Positions 51,478-59,842 of a stretch of DNA of 64,000 bases are shown here, piece by piece (the first letter of the stretch is position 1; each line of letters begins with the position of its first letter). This stretch comes from Microbacterium sp. 2FI (GTDB taxonomy: Bacteria; Actinomycetota; Actinomycetes; Actinomycetales; Microbacteriaceae): contig NZ_SCMR01000004.1 in assembly GCF_005502885.1 (NCBI RefSeq), positions 158,671 through 222,670 on the forward strand, in the 5' to 3' direction. The translations under genes and the position numbers were made by a program. Below the pieces are notes generated by a model. That model ran no database searches and was not told where the DNA came from. It saw only the letters and a list, made by a program, of their open reading frames with translations.

Positions 51478-54400
51478 TGCGCCGGAGCGCCGTGATCGGA
51501 CTCTCGGCCTCGGTCGCCGCCGTCACGCTCGTCGTCGTCGCATCCGCCGTCTGGCCGGGCCTGGACGCGCAGGAGGTCCCCGAGGTCGACACTGCGGTGT
51601 GGGCGCTGCAGACCGCGGAGGGGCGCCGCTACGCCCGCGTGAACACCTCGGTCGGCGAGCTCGACACGGTTCGCAGCATCAGCAATCCCGATCAGGTCGT
51701 GCAGACCGATGACGGGGCATACCTCTTCAGCGACAGCTACAGCAAGGTGACCCGCATCGATGAGGCGATGCCGGCCGACCTCGACGAAGAGGCGCTCCAG
51801 GCCTCCGAGTCGACGCCCCCGGGCACCACCGATGTGGTGACCGCCGGCGACTTCGTCGCCTATCGCACCGATGTCGGGGCCGTATTCGCCGGCCTCCTGT
51901 CGACGGGCGGCGCCGTGCAGCTCGACCCGTTCCCGACCGAGGACGAGGATGCGCCGCAGTACGCGGCCGATGCCATCGCCGTCGACGATCGCGGCGTCCT
52001 CTTCTCGTACTCGCGTGCCGACGGCTCGGTGCTCCGCTACGACATCAGCGCGGGCGCGGTCCGCGGCCGTGACCCGCTCCTGGCCGACGGGCTTGCGGCC
52101 CCCGCGATCACCGCGGCCGGCGACACGTGGGCGGTCGTCGACACCGAGGACGGCGACGTCTGGCTGAGCGGGACGGATGCCGCGGCATCCGCTCCCACGA
52201 CCGGCGCAGTGGTGGTCGGTCGCCCCGATCCGACGGGAGCGTCGCTCTACCTCGCCGACGAGACCTCGCTCGTGCGCATCCCGACAGACGGCGGCGGCTT
52301 CGAGGTGCGCTACGGAACCGGGACCGCGGTGCTGGGCACCCCGGCGCAGCCGATCGTCCACGACGGCGAGGTGTATGCCGCGTGGCTGCCGCAGGGGAGC
52401 GCCGACGGGGTTCTCTGGAGTCAGAGCGGCGGCGCGACGCCGCTCGACTACGCCGACGAGACCATGCCCGACCAGCGCCGGCCGGTGTTCGTCGACAGCC
52501 CCGAGGCCGTGATCCTCAACGAGACCCGCACCGGCTGGACCTGGACGGTGCCCGACGGTGCGCTGGTCACGTCCAGCCAGGAGTGGTCGCTCGACGATCG
52601 CACGAATCCCGATGCCGTGCCGAGCGAAGAGCAGCTGCCGGTGCAGCTGGATCCGAAGCCGCCGATCGCCGAGCCCGATGCGTTCGGCGTGCGGGCGGGG
52701 ACCCTGTCGTCGCTGTCGGTGCTGTTGAACGACCACGACCCGAACGAAGACGTCCTCACCATCGACCCGGCGTCGGTGACCGGACTCGATCCCGGATTCG
52801 GCACCGTGTCGATCACCGACGACGGCCAGCGTCTCGCCGTCCGCACGGCTCCGGGAGCCCAGGGCTCGGCGACCTTCTCATACGCGGTCACCGACGGGAC
52901 GAGCGAGGGCGGACTGCTCTCCGAGCCCACGACGGTGACGTTGAGCGCCACGTCGGCGAACTCCGCGCCCGAATGGTGCGGCGTGGAGCGCTGCCTCGTG
53001 GAGTGGCCGGCGCCCGAGGTCGTCCGCGGCGGAACGCTCACCGTGCCGGTGCTGCCGGGATGGGTCGACCCCGAGGGCGACCCGCTGCTGCTGCTGTCGG
53101 TCGAGAACCCCTCGGGCGTCGGCAGCGTCGCCGCGACCCCGGGCGGCGACGTCGTTTACCAGCACAGCGACGACGGTGCCGGCGGCGAAGTGCTCATCGA
53201 GCTCGTGGTCACCGTCGCCGACACCTCGGGCGCAACGGCCGAGAAGTCCCTCGTGGTGCGGGTGACCCCCGATCCCGAGCTCGTCGTGCAGTCCTTCACG
53301 GTGCTCGACACGATCGACGCCGGCATCACCGTCGACGTCGCTCCGCACGTCACGGGCACGGCAGGCATGATGTCGCTCGAGTCGGTGCGCGTGCTCGACG
53401 ACGCGGCCGCGACGGCCACCGTCGTCGGCGGTACGACCTCGTTCGACTTCACCTCGAAGGCGCCGGGAACCTTCCGCGTCGACTTCACGGTGACCGACGG
53501 GCTCAGCGATGCCAACGGCACCGCGCGCATCACCGTGCTTCCCGCCGACGCGCCGCCGCAGCTGGCGACCGCGCCGGTTGTCGCGTTCGTGCATCCGCAG
53601 CAGGATGCGACGCTCGACGTCTTCGCGGCGGTCTCCAACCCCACGCGTCGCGTGCTGCTGCTCAGCGACGTGGTCGCCACGGCCGACGACGGCGCGATGC
53701 TCTCGGTCGACGCGGTGGGCCAGAACCACCTGCGGGTGTCGGGGGCGACGGATGCCGGGGGCTCGGGACGCCTGGGAACGGTGACGTACACGATCAGCGA
53801 CGGCACCGAGGACGAGGGTGCGAGCGTGCAGGGCGAGGCGACGGTGTATCTGCTGCCGCCGGCACCGGAACTCGCCCCGATCGCCGTCGACGACACCGTG
53901 ACCGTGCGCGCGGGGGCCCAGATCGACATCCCGATCCTCGAGAACGACATCGCGCCGGCTGGCGGCAGGCCGACCCTCGATCCGTCGATCGTCGTCTCCT
54001 CCACCGACGACGCGCTCGCGTTCGCGTCGGGCGACGTGCTGCGCTACCTCGCTCCGACGAAGGCCGGCGAGTACACGGTGGAGTACTCGGTGTTCACGAC
54101 CGGGGCGCCGATGCTGGCCGACACCGCTCGCGTGCGCGTGCGCGTGCTCGCCGCCGACTCCAACCGCGCACCGGCACCCGAGACGCTCGAAGGCCGCGTG
54201 CTCAGCGGGCAGTCGACCCTCGTCGAATTCGACGGCTTCGGCATGGACCCCGACGGCGACGTCGTGACGCTCGACAGCATCGTGAGCCAGCCTGCGCGGG
54301 GCGCGGCCACGATCTCGGCGGACGGGGCCTCGATCCTGTACTCGAGCGTCCCCGGTGACCGCGGGCAGGCGTCGTTCCGCTACCGGGTAGTGGATGCCTT

Positions 54401-57400
54401 CGGCGAGACCGGCGAGGGCACGGTGCGCATCGGCGTGCTCGACGCGCAGTCCAACCCGAGCCCGGTCACCTTCACCGACTACGTGCAGGTGCAGGCGGGC
54501 GAGGGCAACACCATCCGCATCAGCCCGCTCGCCAATGACGTCGACCCCACCGCCGGCACGCTCGCGATCACCGATGTGCGCCCGGATCTCCCGGTGACGC
54601 TATCGGAGGGCGACGCCAATCCCGAGTATGCGCGCCTCGCCGACCAGATCGCCTCACTCGACGACGCGACGGTCGTCGTCGAGGCCGGAACCGAGCCCGC
54701 CACCATGTCGTTCCTCTACGACGTCGAGTCCAGTTCGGGCAACACGGGCCGCGGACGCATCGTGGTGAAGGTCGTGCGCGAGAGCGTGCCCGACTACCCG
54801 ATCGTGGCCGACACGATCCTCACCGTCGAGACGCGCGAGGAATTCCCTCGAGGAGTCGACGTGCTCGCCGACAAGGCGGCGTGGTCGGGCGGCGACGTGG
54901 CAGACCTCGACGTGGCGCTCTGGGGCGATCCCGACGGCGTCGAGGTCGACGGCTGGGAGCTCAGCGGAGACCTGCCGGCGCGCACCCGCCTCATCCCGTT
55001 CGCGGTGACCGGCGAGGGCGCCTCCGGAGAGGTCACGACCTACGCGTTCCTGCGGGTGCCCGGAGACGACGACCTGGCGCTGGCGCTCCGGGCCGGCGCG
55101 GCGGCGCCCGAGGTGACCGAACTGGAGTCGGTGACCTTCGACATGGACGACCTCGTGGCCACGCCCCGCGGGATGCGCCTCGAGGTCGGCTCCGACGTCC
55201 GGGTCTCGGGCGCTCGCGCCGAAGCGGCGTGCACGCTCGACGGCGCGACCGGCGTGCGGTACGACTCGGGTGCCGGAGCGCCCTGGGTGGACGCCTGCCA
55301 GGTGCCGGTGCGGCTCGAGGGCAAGAAGGAGTGGACCTACATCTCGGTGCCGATTCTCGTTCAGGCGCTCGACCCGCAGCCCGCGCTGCGCGCCGGATCG
55401 CTCTCGGTCGGCCCCGGCGAGACCACCACCTTCGACCTGCAGAACATGACGACGTGGCAGCTGCGCGAAGGCTGGGACGACATCGTCTACGCCGTCGAGT
55501 ACGGCGGGTCTGCCTTCGACGTGTCGCTGTCGGGCTCGGTGCTCACCGTGACCGGCGATGACCGCGCCGTGCCCGGCGCCGAGGAGACCGTCCTCGTCTC
55601 GGTGACCAGCCACAACGCGGTCGCGCCGGTGCGCCTCATCCTCCGCGTCGGCGCCGCGCCCTCCACACTGCCGCAGGGCGGTTCGCTCACCCAGCAGTGC
55701 ACGCAGGCATCGGGATCGTCGTGCACGGTTTCGGTGATCGGCGCTTCGGGCGAGGTGAATCCGCTGCCGCGCACGCCCCTCGAGCTCATCGAGGTGCGGC
55801 CCGCGGGTGCGTGCGTCGGCGTCAGCTTCGAGCTCGCCTCGGCATCGTCGATCACGGCCTCGTGGACCGAGGACGCACCCGGCGCGACGTGCTCGGCGAC
55901 CTTCTCGGTGCGCGACGCGCAGGGCAGGCGCACGAATTCCGAGCGCGACGGTCGGCTGCTGCTCGACCTCCTCGGCTACCCGAAGGCGCCGGCGAGCGTG
56001 ATGCAGACCGCGTACGACGACGAGTCGCTCACTCTGCGCGTGGACCCGGGCGAGGCGCGTCTGGCCTACCCCTCGCTCAGCGGCTTCGTGATCCGCCACG
56101 ACGACGAGATCGTCGCGGAATGCTCGGCCGACGGGGTCTGCCCGCCGATCACGGCACCGAACGGCGAACAGCGCACCTACGAGGCTTTCGCGGTGAACAG
56201 CGTCGGCGAGTCGCTCGCGAGCGTCCGCACAGCGGCGTGGGCGTACGACCCGCCGCCGACGCCGTCTCGTGTGACGGCGCGTCCGGTCGTCACCGGCGGC
56301 GAGGGCGGCGTAGCTTCGCTCACCATCGAGGGCATCGATCCCGGCCAGACCGGCAGCATCGAGATCACGAGCGCACTCGGTGAGCGGGTTCGCCTGCCGA
56401 TCGGCCGCAACCAGACACGTCTGGAGGTGCCGTCGTACCGCGTCGGCACGAACGCGGCGACGCCGGTGACGATCACGCCGTTCTCGCGCTTCGAGCTGCC
56501 GCCGGGCCTCGCCGGCAGCACCTCGGGCGCCGCGACGACCGTGTCGGCGAACGGCATCGGCGCTCCCCGCGACCTGCGTCTGACGCTGACGTCGTCGGCG
56601 AACGACGACGGCACCGTGACGGTGGCTGCATCCGGCACCGCGACGCGGAACGGCGACGGCTCCGTGCTCCGATTCGGCATCGTCCGCGAGGGTGATCGCT
56701 GCGCCCCGGTCCAAAGCGGCGAGACGGCGATCTTCGCGGGACTCCCGGACGGCCGCGAGTACCGCTTCACGATGTGCGTCGACTCGTGGTTCGACGGCTC
56801 GTCCTTCGGCTCGGGCACCGTCACCGAATCGGTGCGCGCGAAGCAGAAGGGGAGTGCGCCGAAGGGCTGGACGTTCCTCGTCGACGGCGCGCCGAACGTC
56901 CGCTCCGATCGTGCCGAGTGGGTCATCCGCTCCGAACCCGACTCCCGAGACCGCGTGCCGTTCCTCAACAGCGTGCAGTTCGACGGGTACCCGACCGGCG
57001 TCTTCGGCCGCGACCCGCAGATCCGGGTGCGCTACGTGCACGACCTGTGGGGCGACTACACGCCGTGGGCGACGGTCACGCCCCGATCGGGGAGCGCTCC
57101 GTACCAGCTGCAGGCGAACTGGGGCGTCCAGTCCTGCGTGGGCGGCTCCGCACTCACGAACGGCTGGTCGGCGACGAGCGCGCCCGGCGGCGGCTCCGCC
57201 GCGGTGTCGTTCGGCAACGCCGATCTGCGCTACTACGACGAAGACGGCGCGGTGCTCCCGCACACTGCCGGCACGTGGGATGTGCCGGTGGGCGCCGTGT
57301 ACGTCGAGGGCGTCACGGTGTCGGTGAACTGGGACGCGCAGGGCTGGGGACTCTCGCCCGCGAACGCCTCCTTCTCGGCGACGTGCGATCCGAATCTGCC

Positions 57401-57458
57401 GCCCGGCGGCGGCGGTGGTGGCGGCGGACCGGGGCCAGACCCGGACCCCGAGCCCTGA
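51477..57458 (+). CDS. Giant Ig-like/fibronectin type III surface protein
   Basis: A 1993-residue exported protein. A hydrophobic N-terminal segment (RSAVIGLSASVAAVTLVVVA) acts as signal or anchor. Residues ~35-395 look like a beta-propeller-like region. From ~400 to ~1500 come cadherin/Ig-like repeats, several opened by a NDxDP-type motif (LLNDHDPNEDVLTI, LENDIAPAGG, LANDVDPTAGTLAI). Fn3-like domains lie near 1503, 1592 and 1695. It ends in a Gly/Pro/Asp tail (about 1975-1993). There is no LPxTG, so if retained it is held by the N-terminal helix. ATG at 51477 overlaps the kinase stop by one base; GTG at 51474 is possible. It corresponds to the FN3 gene of the bifidobacterial PFNA cluster. 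Confidence 0.88.
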   Translation: MRRSAVIGLSASVAAVTLVVVASAVWPGLDAQEVPEVDTAVWALQTAEGRRYARVNTSVGELDTVRSISNPDQVVQTDDGAYLFSDSYSKVTRIDEAMPADLDEEALQASESTPPGTTDVVTAGDFVAYRTDVGAVFAGLLSTGGAVQLDPFPTEDEDAPQYAADAIAVDDRGVLFSYSRADGSVLRYDISAGAVRGRDPLLADGLAAPAITAAGDTWAVVDTEDGDVWLSGTDAAASAPTTGAVVVGRPDPTGASLYLADETSLVRIPTDGGGFEVRYGTGTAVLGTPAQPIVHDGEVYAAWLPQGSADGVLWSQSGGATPLDYADETMPDQRRPVFVDSPEAVILNETRTGWTWTVPDGALVTSSQEWSLDDRTNPDAVPSEEQLPVQLDPKPPIAEPDAFGVRAGTLSSLSVLLNDHDPNEDVLTIDPASVTGLDPGFGTVSITDDGQRLAVRTAPGAQGSATFSYAVTDGTSEGGLLSEPTTVTLSATSANSAPEWCGVERCLVEWPAPEVVRGGTLTVPVLPGWVDPEGDPLLLLSVENPSGVGSVAATPGGDVVYQHSDDGAGGEVLIELVVTVADTSGATAEKSLVVRVTPDPELVVQSFTVLDTIDAGITVDVAPHVTGTAGMMSLESVRVLDDAAATATVVGGTTSFDFTSKAPGTFRVDFTVTDGLSDANGTARITVLPADAPPQLATAPVVAFVHPQQDATLDVFAAVSNPTRRVLLLSDVVATADDGAMLSVDAVGQNHLRVSGATDAGGSGRLGTVTYTISDGTEDEGASVQGEATVYLLPPAPELAPIAVDDTVTVRAGAQIDIPILENDIAPAGGRPTLDPSIVVSSTDDALAFASGDVLRYLAPTKAGEYTVEYSVFTTGAPMLADTARVRVRVLAADSNRAPAPETLEGRVLSGQSTLVEFDGFGMDPDGDVVTLDSIVSQPARGAATISADGASILYSSVPGDRGQASFRYRVVDAFGETGEGTVRIGVLDAQSNPSPVTFTDYVQVQAGEGNTIRISPLANDVDPTAGTLAITDVRPDLPVTLSEGDANPEYARLADQIASLDDATVVVEAGTEPATMSFLYDVESSSGNTGRGRIVVKVVRESVPDYPIVADTILTVETREEFPRGVDVLADKAAWSGGDVADLDVALWGDPDGVEVDGWELSGDLPARTRLIPFAVTGEGASGEVTTYAFLRVPGDDDLALALRAGAAAPEVTELESVTFDMDDLVATPRGMRLEVGSDVRVSGARAEAACTLDGATGVRYDSGAGAPWVDACQVPVRLEGKKEWTYISVPILVQALDPQPALRAGSLSVGPGETTTFDLQNMTTWQLREGWDDIVYAVEYGGSAFDVSLSGSVLTVTGDDRAVPGAEETVLVSVTSHNAVAPVRLILRVGAAPSTLPQGGSLTQQCTQASGSSCTVSVIGASGEVNPLPRTPLELIEVRPAGACVGVSFELASASSITASWTEDAPGATCSATFSVRDAQGRRTNSERDGRLLLDLLGYPKAPASVMQTAYDDESLTLRVDPGEARLAYPSLSGFVIRHDDEIVAECSADGVCPPITAPNGEQRTYEAFAVNSVGESLASVRTAAWAYDPPPTPSRVTARPVVTGGEGGVASLTIEGIDPGQTGSIEITSALGERVRLPIGRNQTRLEVPSYRVGTNAATPVTITPFSRFELPPGLAGSTSGAATTVSANGIGAPRDLRLTLTSSANDDGTVTVAASGTATRNGDGSVLRFGIVREGDRCAPVQSGETAIFAGLPDGREYRFTMCVDSWFDGSSFGSGTVTESVRAKQKGSAPKGWTFLVDGAPNVRSDRAEWVIRSEPDSRDRVPFLNSVQFDGYPTGVFGRDPQIRVRYVHDLWGDYTPWATVTPRSGSAPYQLQANWGVQSCVGGSALTNGWSATSAPGGGSAAVSFGNADLRYYDEDGAVLPHTAGTWDVPVGAVYVEGVTVSVNWDAQGWGLSPANASFSATCDPNLPPGGGGGGGGPGPDPDPEP

Positions 57459-57506
57459 CGCCCGGCATCCCCACCCACTCACGACCCCGACCACAGAGGA
57501 CACCCC

Positions 57507-58472
57507 ATGACGATCACGCAGGAACAGGCCACCTGGTTCGCGCAGACGTTCAGCCAGATCGCCGACAACGTGGAGCGCGCCGTGCTCGGCAAGCGCCACA
57601 CGGTCGAACTCGTCCTCACCGCGATGCTCAGTGACGGCCACGTGCTGCTGGAGGACGTGCCGGGAACCGGCAAGACCTCGCTCGCGCGGGCCATGGGCCA
57701 GTCGGTGCAGGGCTCGAACACCCGCATCCAGTTCACGCCCGATCTGCTGCCGGGCGACATCACCGGCATCAGCGTCTACGACCAGAAGGAGGGCGTGTTC
57801 GAGTTCCACGCGGGCCCGATCTTCGCCAATATCGTCCTCGCCGACGAGATCAACCGCGCGAGCCCGAAGACGCAGTCGGCTCTCCTCGAGGTCATGGAGG
57901 AGGGGAGCGTCACGATCGACGGCGTCTCTCGGCAGGTCGGCGTGCCGTTCCTCGTGCTGGCGACGCAGAACCCGGTCGAGCAGGCAGGCACCTACCGGCT
58001 CCCCGAAGCCCAGCTCGACCGCTTCATGATGCGCACGTCGCTCGGCTACCCCGACCACGCCGCGACCGTCCGCATCCTCGACGGCGCCGCGGTCGCCACC
58101 GCGGAGCTCACTCCGATCATCACGCCGCAGGCGCTCGTGGGCATGTCGGACCTCGCCGCCCAGGTGTACGTCGATGCCCTCGTGCTCGACTACATCGCGC
58201 GCATCGTCGACGGCACGCGGTCGGCCGACGAGGTGCGGCTGGGTGTCAGCATCCGTGGCGCCCTCGCACTCACGCGGGCGGCCCGCACCCGCGCCGCCTC
58301 GCAGGGCCGCACCTACTCCACGCCCGACGACGTCAAGTCGCTCGCCGTCGCCGTGCTCTCGCACCGACTGATCCTTCACCCCGAGGCCGAGTTCGACGGC
58401 GTGACGCAGGAGGCCGTCATCGGCCAGGTGCTGCTCGACGTCGCGCCGCCCTCGAGACGCGAAGCCGTATGA
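57507..58472 (+). CDS. MoxR-family AAA+ ATPase
   Basis: A 321-residue ATPase. Walker A is in EDVPGTGKTSLARAMG (G53-T57), Walker B in VLADEINRASPKTQSALLEV (D113/E114), and the sensor region is VLATQNPVEQAGTYRLPEAQLDRF. MoxR proteins act as chaperones that mature partner proteins, usually encoded next to DUF58 and VWA proteins. ATG with AGAGGA 8 nt upstream; the stop overlaps the DUF58 gene by 4 bp. In this operon the client could be the giant surface protein or the TgpA-like protein; this is inference. Confidence 0.95.
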   Translation: MTITQEQATWFAQTFSQIADNVERAVLGKRHTVELVLTAMLSDGHVLLEDVPGTGKTSLARAMGQSVQGSNTRIQFTPDLLPGDITGISVYDQKEGVFEFHAGPIFANIVLADEINRASPKTQSALLEVMEEGSVTIDGVSRQVGVPFLVLATQNPVEQAGTYRLPEAQLDRFMMRTSLGYPDHAATVRILDGAAVATAELTPIITPQALVGMSDLAAQVYVDALVLDYIARIVDGTRSADEVRLGVSIRGALALTRAARTRAASQGRTYSTPDDVKSLAVAVLSHRLILHPEAEFDGVTQEAVIGQVLLDVAPPSRREAV

Positions 58473-59842
58473 GTCTGACCGAGTCCCGTCTCACCCGCAC
58501 CTCCGCGTCGACCGGCACGGGGGGACGCACGCACGCCACCGCGACCTCGGTGACCGCGTCGCGCCGCGGGCGCACGCTCGTGCGCACAGCCGTCTGGACG
58601 ACCCAGGCACTGCGCAGCGCGGGCGCCGCGATCTCGGCGGCGGCGACGTGGGCCGCGCGCACGGTGCGTCCGGCGGGCGTTCTCGTCGTTCTCACGGCGA
58701 GCATCGGACTCGGGCTCGGCATCGCCTTCGGCTGGGTCGAGTGGATGGTCGCCGGTGCCGTCTCGGCGCTGCTGCTCGCGGCATCCGTCCCCTTCCTCTT
58801 CGGGGCGCGCTCGTACGACGTCGATCTCTCGCTCGCGCATGAGCGCGTGGTCGCCGGCGACGGCGTGACCGGCGAGATCATCGTGCGCAACCACGGCCAC
58901 CGCACGGCCCTCCCCGGCCGCATCGACATCCCCGTCGGCGCGGGGCTCGTGGAGTTCGGCGTGCCCCTGCTGCGCCCTGGCCACACCGTCGCCCAGCCGC
59001 TCGAGATCCCGGGGCTGCGCCGCGGGATCGTGTCCGTGGGGCCTGCCACCACCGTCCGCAGCGACCCCATCGGGCTGCTGCGCCGCGAGCACGCCTTCGA
59101 GGACATCCACGAGGTGTACGTGCACCCGCGGACCACCACGCTCCCGTCGACGAGCGCGGGCCTCATCCGCGACCTCGAGGGCAGCCCGACGCGCCGGCTC
59201 GTGGACTCCGACATGTCGTTCCACGCGATCCGCGAGTACACCCCAGGCGATTCGCGCCGCCAGATCCACTGGAAGTCGACGGCGAAGACCGGGCGCCTCA
59301 TGGTGCGCCAATACGAGGAGTCGCGCCGCTCCCGCATGGCGGTCGTGCTGGGTGTCGCTGAGAACGAGTACGCCGACGCGGACGAGTTCGAGCTCGCCGT
59401 CGGCTGTGCCGCATCGCTGGGCATGCGGGCCGTCCGCGACGCACGCGACGTCTCCATCGTCACCGGATCCGAGATCCCGCGAGTCGTGCGCGGCCGGCTG
59501 CGTGCCATCCGCCACATCCCCTCGGGATCCGTCCGCCCGATGCTCGACGGCTTCAGCGGCGTGACGCAGCTCGAGAGCACGATGGGCGTGCGCGACGTCT
59601 GCCGGCTGACGGCCGAGTCGGGCGATCGCATCTCGATCGCGTTCGTGGTGGTCGGCTCGCGCGTTCCGCTGGTGCGGCTGCAGCAGGCGGCGCTCGCGTT
59701 CCCCGTCGACACCGCGGTGCTCGCCGTGATCTGCGACGAGCGGGCGCACCCGCGCATGCAGCCGCTGTCGGGGCTGACCGTGCTCACCGTCGGCACCCTC
59801 GACGACCTCTCGGGGCTCCTGCTGCGGGGGGCGACGTCATGA
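58469..59842 (+). CDS. DUF58 membrane protein
   Basis: A 457-residue protein. Two close hydrophobic segments (about 72-90 and 92-110) follow a basic cytoplasmic N-terminus. The DUF58 signature is IREYTPGDSRRQIHWKSTAK starting at I254 and continuing to LMVRQYE. The C-terminal part resembles a degenerate VWA fold. DUF58 proteins are the regular partners of MoxR ATPases. It overlaps both neighbours by 4 bp (58469-58472 and 59839-59842). Confidence 0.92.
   Translation: MSLTESRLTRTSASTGTGGRTHATATSVTASRRGRTLVRTAVWTTQALRSAGAAISAAATWAARTVRPAGVLVVLTASIGLGLGIAFGWVEWMVAGAVSALLLAASVPFLFGARSYDVDLSLAHERVVAGDGVTGEIIVRNHGHRTALPGRIDIPVGAGLVEFGVPLLRPGHTVAQPLEIPGLRRGIVSVGPATTVRSDPIGLLRREHAFEDIHEVYVHPRTTTLPSTSAGLIRDLEGSPTRRLVDSDMSFHAIREYTPGDSRRQIHWKSTAKTGRLMVRQYEESRRSRMAVVLGVAENEYADADEFELAVGCAASLGMRAVRDARDVSIVTGSEIPRVVRGRLRAIRHIPSGSVRPMLDGFSGVTQLESTMGVRDVCRLTAESGDRISIAFVVVGSRVPLVRLQQAALAFPVDTAVLAVICDERAHPRMQPLSGLTVLTVGTLDDLSGLLLRGATS

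Noticed and set aside
57400..57458. C-terminal tail of the giant protein as a sortase signal
   Set aside because: The tail is Gly/Pro/Asp-rich with no LPxTG-like motif, no hydrophobic segment and no basic end.
54654..58379. Minus-strand open frame of about 1240 codons opposite the giant surface protein and MoxR gene
   Set aside because: Crosses two clearly coding genes, composition is that of a shadow frame, no start signal.
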